Positions 60,975 through 64,000 of a stretch of 64,000 nt of DNA are shown in pieces. Made by a program: the position numbers and the translations under genes. Origin of the DNA: Kumtagia sp044326205 (lineage in GTDB: Bacteria; Pseudomonadota; Alphaproteobacteria; Rhizobiales; Rhizobiaceae); NCBI RefSeq assembly GCF_044326205.1, contig NZ_JBIRCY010000006.1, positions 142,015 to 206,014 of the forward strand. The letters run 5' to 3'. The notes under the pieces were generated by a model that saw only the letters and a program-made list of their open reading frames with translations, made no database searches and was not told where the DNA came from. Each line of letters starts with the position of its first letter. Within the stretch, counting starts at the first letter, position 1.

Positions 60975-61571
60975 CTATGCCGGCAGATATGCCTTCAGCT
61001 CCGGAAACTTCTCGTCGAAACGTGCGGCCCAGCGCTTCAGCTTCACCCTGCCGCGCTCCCACTGACCGGCAAAGCGCAGGTCGAGGTAGCCAAGCGTCGC
61101 GCGCAGCGCGATGTGTCCGGCGTTCGGCTTCTTGCCGAAGCGCGGCGGGCTCTGGTTGAGCAGGTCGAGTGAGCGCGCCACTTTCGCCCATTGAAGGTCG
61201 AGCCAGGGCTGGTGCACCTTCTCGGCCGGGCGCATGCGGCGCTCGTAGACATGCGCCAACAGACAGTCGCAGATGCCGTCGGCCCAGGCTTCCAGCCGTT
61301 CGGCGTCAAGGCGCTTGGCGGGATTGCGCGGAAACAGCGCGTTGCCGGACAGGCGGTTGAGATGCTGGGTGATGGCGCGGCTGTCGAACAGCGAACTGCC
61401 GTCCTCCAGCACCATGCAGGGGATTTTTCCCAGTGGATTGACGGAGACCAGTTCATCCGGCTGCGGGCCTGTTTCGACTTTCACAAGGTCGACCGGTATC
61501 CCGGCATGGGCGGCCGCCATCCTCACCTTGGAACTGTAGGGCGAGGCAGGCGCATAGAGGACTTTCGGCAT
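60975..61571 (-). CDS. Glutathione S-transferase-like protein (198 aa)
   Basis: A thioredoxin-fold N-terminal domain (APASPYSSKVRMAAAHAGIPVD with a Ser pair at the usual catalytic position, and NPLGKIPCMVLEDGSSLFDSRAITQHLNRL for glutathione binding) and an all-helical C-terminal domain. It fits the GST family better than maleylacetoacetate isomerase, which has the SSCSxRVR loop. It stands beside the DMT transporter gene on the same strand. Substrate unknown. Confidence 0.83.
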   Translation of the reverse strand: MPKVLYAPASPYSSKVRMAAAHAGIPVDLVKVETGPQPDELVSVNPLGKIPCMVLEDGSSLFDSRAITQHLNRLSGNALFPRNPAKRLDAERLEAWADGICDCLLAHVYERRMRPAEKVHQPWLDLQWAKVARSLDLLNQSPPRFGKKPNAGHIALRATLGYLDLRFAGQWERGRVKLKRWAARFDEKFPELKAYLPA

Positions 61572-61705
61572 TCACAAAATCTCCGCTCAGACGCCGGCGA
61601 AGCTATGGCCGAACGCCTGCGGAGGCAACGGGAATTCGCGGTGCCTTGCCACCGAGAATTGGCGCGATGCGTGGGCAAAGCGGGGTCGGGTCACCGCTTC
61701 GCGGA

Positions 61706-61746
61706 CCCTCCCGCCTCGCCCGGCAGCCTACCCTCAAGTGGGAGGG
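61706..61746. repeat. Palindromic repeat fragment after the HxlR gene
   Basis: CCCTCCC (61706-61712) and GGGAGGG (61740-61746) form an inverted repeat like one arm of the element at 20478-20606. It follows the end of the HxlR gene on the minus strand and could end its transcript. Confidence 0.45.
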
Positions 61747-61758
61747 AACAAGGCGGCG

Positions 61759-62451
61759 CTAGGCCACCGCACGCTGTTCGTTGACGAACGGGCTGTAGCC
61801 CATCCATTGCTGCATGGCCTTGGCCACGGGCCGCTCGCCTTCCAGAACCAGGCGCCCGGCGGCAATCTCCGACGGAATCGACGTGATGCCCATCCAGATC
61901 GCCGTCATGGTGTGCAGCGAACTGCGCACCAGCAGGTTCAGCTCGTAACCGGGATCGGAATTGCACAAATCAACCGTGCCCGCGTCGATGACCAGCCACC
62001 AATTTCTCTGCGCCTCGGGCAATTCGGGGTACAGAAACTGAATCGTGCAGCGGCCGGGCGGCAGCGGGTCCGGATTGAGCTTGCGTCTGATGTCCCACAT
62101 CAGCAGCGACGGGTCGAGATTCTTGAGGGTCAGACGCGATTCAACCCAGCGATGACCCCAAAGGCCCATCGACATGACGACCGGCTTCAACTCCTCGCCT
62201 GCCCGGGAAAGCCTGTACTCGACACCACCATTGTCACGCGCGGCGATCACGAGAATCCCGACTTTCTCCAGTTCTTTCAATCGCTTGGACAGAAGCGCCG
62301 GCGACATGCGCGGCACGCCGCGGCGCAAATCGTTGAAGCGCCTCGATCCGTAGAGAAGCTCGCGCACAATCAGCATCGTCCACCGGGTACACAGAATCTC
62401 GCCTGCCATCGAAACGGGGCAGAACTGCCCGTATCCACCATGGTCCTCCAT
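61759..62451 (-). CDS. HxlR-family transcriptional regulator (230 aa)
   Basis: The N-terminal half is an HxlR winged helix (CPVSMAGEILCTRWTMLIVRELLYGSRRFNDLRRGVPRMSPALLSKRLKELEKVGIL), in which the Cys near the start of the fold is often a redox or aldehyde sensor. The C-terminal half is a ligand-type domain resembling SCP2 (about residues 130-230), an arrangement seen in several rhizobial regulators. GAGGAGGG 5 bases before ATG 62451 sets the start; frames to 62508 or 62895 lack such support. It is divergent from the flavoprotein gene at 62624, its likely target. Confidence 0.85.
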   Translation of the reverse strand: MEDHGGYGQFCPVSMAGEILCTRWTMLIVRELLYGSRRFNDLRRGVPRMSPALLSKRLKELEKVGILVIAARDNGGVEYRLSRAGEELKPVVMSMGLWGHRWVESRLTLKNLDPSLLMWDIRRKLNPDPLPPGRCTIQFLYPELPEAQRNWWLVIDAGTVDLCNSDPGYELNLLVRSSLHTMTAIWMGITSIPSEIAAGRLVLEGERPVAKAMQQWMGYSPFVNEQRAVA

Positions 62452-62623
62452 TCGGCCCTCCTCGAAAAATTTGTGTGAGTCTGCAAAAAGATTGGTGTAA
62501 GTAGCCATATACAGCTTGCTTGCCACCCTGTCGAGGCCAACCGGTACAGTTTCTGAACTTGTTCGGACGGCGCACCTGTTGCTTGTTGGCGCTCTCACGC
62601 AAATTCGTCTGAGGAGAGACAAG

Positions 62624-63775
62624 ATGACCATACCGCTTCGAGCAGAAATCCGGCGCAAAACCGACGTCGTCGCTTTGGCGCGCCAGCTAGGACCGCAATT
62701 CGCAGAGCATGCCGACGACGCCGACGCGAACGACCGTTTCGTCGCCGCCAATTTCGAGACACTGAAAACCTCCGGCCTGGTCGAGGCCGCCGTGCCGGCC
62801 GAGCTTGGCGGGGGCGGCGCGGATGTCGCTGAACTGGCGGCGATGCTGCGCGAAATGGCGGGCCATTGCGCGTCGACGGCGCTGGCTTTCGCCATGCATA
62901 CGCACCAGGTGGCAATCCCGGCATGGCGCTGGCGCCATCAGAACCTGGCGGCAGCCGAGCCGCTGCTGAAGCGCGTCGCCAATGAGCGCATCCTGCTGCT
63001 TTCGAGCGGTGGGTCCGACTGGATCGCCGGCTCCGGCGAGGCGGTCAAGGTCGACGGCGGATACCGGATCTCCGGCCGAAAGGTGTTCACCTCGGGGGCG
63101 GCGTCCGGCAACCTGCTGATGACCGGCGCCGTGGTGCATGGCGAGGACGGCACCCAATCCGTCATCCATTTCGGCGTGCCGATGTCTTCGCCGGCGGTGA
63201 AGATCGTCGACACCTGGAGGACGATGGGCATGCGCGGCACCGGCTCCAATGACGTGGTCATCGACGGCCTGTTCGTGCCCGACGCCAGCGTCGCACTGAC
63301 GCGCAAGAGCGGCGAGTGGCACCCGCTGTTCCAGATCATCTCGACCATCGCCTTCCCGCTGATCTATGCGGTCTATCTCGGCGTTGCCGAAAATGCCCGC
63401 GAGATCGCCATCGGCATGGCCAAGAAAAAGCGGCAGACGCCGCATACGCTGCGGCTCGCCGGCGAGATGGACACGGCGCTGCGCGCCGCGCAACTCGCCC
63501 ATCGCTGGATGATCGACATCGTCGAGCGCAATGCGCCGTCCGCCGATTCGGTCAACGAGGTGATGATCGGACGTAGTCTGGTCGCCAAGAACGCGATCCA
63601 TGCCGTGGAATTGGCGATGGAGCTGGCGGGCGGCGCGAGCTTCTATCGCGCCAACGGGCTGGAGCGCTGTTTCCGCGACGTGCAGGGCGCACGCTTCCAT
63701 CCGCTGCAGGCCGGCCCGCAGGCCGAATATGCCGGCGCGATGGCGCTGGGCGTGTCGACGGCGACGATCTTCTGA
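62624..63775 (+). CDS. Acyl-CoA dehydrogenase family flavoprotein (383 aa)
   Basis: Three-part acyl-CoA dehydrogenase fold: N-terminal helices (FETLKTSGLVEAAVPAELGGGGADVAELAAMLREMAGHCASTALAFAMH), a middle beta domain (GGYRISGRKVFTSGAASGNLLMTGAV, WRTMGMRGTGSNDVVIDGLFVP) and a C-terminal bundle ending RCFRDVQGARFHPLQAGPQAEY. That ending and the lack of an obvious catalytic Glu make it closer to the DszC/HpaH-type flavin monooxygenases of this fold, so it may hydroxylate rather than desaturate; this is inference. GAGGAGAG about 6 bases before ATG 62624 sets the start. It is divergent from an HxlR regulator. Confidence 0.83.
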   Translation: MTIPLRAEIRRKTDVVALARQLGPQFAEHADDADANDRFVAANFETLKTSGLVEAAVPAELGGGGADVAELAAMLREMAGHCASTALAFAMHTHQVAIPAWRWRHQNLAAAEPLLKRVANERILLLSSGGSDWIAGSGEAVKVDGGYRISGRKVFTSGAASGNLLMTGAVVHGEDGTQSVIHFGVPMSSPAVKIVDTWRTMGMRGTGSNDVVIDGLFVPDASVALTRKSGEWHPLFQIISTIAFPLIYAVYLGVAENAREIAIGMAKKKRQTPHTLRLAGEMDTALRAAQLAHRWMIDIVERNAPSADSVNEVMIGRSLVAKNAIHAVELAMELAGGASFYRANGLERCFRDVQGARFHPLQAGPQAEYAGAMALGVSTATIF

Positions 63776-63958
63776 TCTCCCGATTGTCCGTTCGTGGTCA
63801 GGCGGACAATGAAGCGATGCCGCGCGATTCAGGCACGCGCGGCATCGCGATCTTTTCGAGGCTATGGCCTAGGTGTCATTGCTATGGAGGTTGTCCGTCC
63901 GAGGCTTGGATGCGAGGTTGCGGTTACCACACACGCGACCGCCAGCCAGGAGCCTCGG

Positions 63959-64000
63959 ATGGACGTTCATGACAATGCCAGAACAACACCGCGCAGTCGA
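63959..64000 (+). CDS. Possible start of a CDS that runs out of the window
   Basis: AGGAG at 63948-63952 lies 6 bases before an ATG at 63959, and the frame stays open for 14 codons to the window end. Too little is seen to name it. Confidence 0.3.
   Translation, partial: MDVHDNARTTPRSR

Overview
The window looks like the chromosome of a Hyphomicrobiales (Rhizobiales) alphaproteobacterium, most like Mesorhizobium or a related Phyllobacteriaceae. The reasons are the high GC content, an aapJQMP general amino-acid transporter, a rhizobial-type iolY-iolR-iolCDEB myo-inositol locus, an Omp25/RopB-like outer-membrane protein, the order SDR-uvrC-pgsA-moaD-moaE, and two accessory complex I proteins (NDUFS6-like and NDUFS4-like). 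This is inference from gene content; no database search was possible.

Layout. 1-3.7 kb: the 3' part of an RTX protein, a CHCC zinc-finger protein, an FAD monooxygenase and a DUF2459 protein. 3.8-8.2 kb: aapJQMP on the minus strand, closed by a strong terminator and with a hairpin between aapJ and aapQ. 8.6-12.5 kb: metC, a structured non-coding stretch holding a degenerate tRNA 3' half, a second RTX gene, an intact tRNA-Arg and the NDUFS4-like gene. 12.7-18.4 kb: an unusual apparent cell-surface group made of an ABC-2 export permease without its ATPase, a serine hydrolase fused to TPRs, a GSCFA protein, tRNA-Pro and a PhyH-type dioxygenase. 18.4-32.5 kb: a myo-inositol block with iolB, iolE, iolD, a fused iolC-DUF2090, iolR, iolY, an SDR, idhA and the ABC importer iatP-iatA-ibpA.

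32.6-39.3 kb: hda, a PerM-type membrane protein, a CDP-alcohol phosphatidyltransferase with a probable CTG start, then purM-purN-PhyH-sixA. 39.3-48.2 kb: a molybdopterin oxidoreductase, an adenylate cyclase/TPR protein, a DrrAB-type ABC exporter, an ABC-F ATPase and a vapBC module with a clear operator. 48.2-55.5 kb: DinB, a GST, ndk, a third RTX protein, a PAS-GGDEF-EAL protein, moaE, moaD and pgsA. 55.8-64 kb: uvrC, a FolM-like SDR, an outer-membrane beta-barrel, a DMT transporter with a 22-histidine tail, a second GST, and an HxlR regulator divergent from an acyl-CoA dehydrogenase-like flavoprotein.

The best-supported new observation is a shared 16-bp operator (TGRAAT-N4-ATTCCM) upstream of both iolC and ibpA, with a weaker copy between iolR and iolY. 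It would place inositol import and catabolism under the locus's own RpiR-type regulator. The best candidates for undescribed biology are the hydrolase-TPR/GSCFA/ABC-2 group at 12.8-16.4 kb and the RTX gene framed by an intact tRNA-Arg and a decayed copy of its 3' half.
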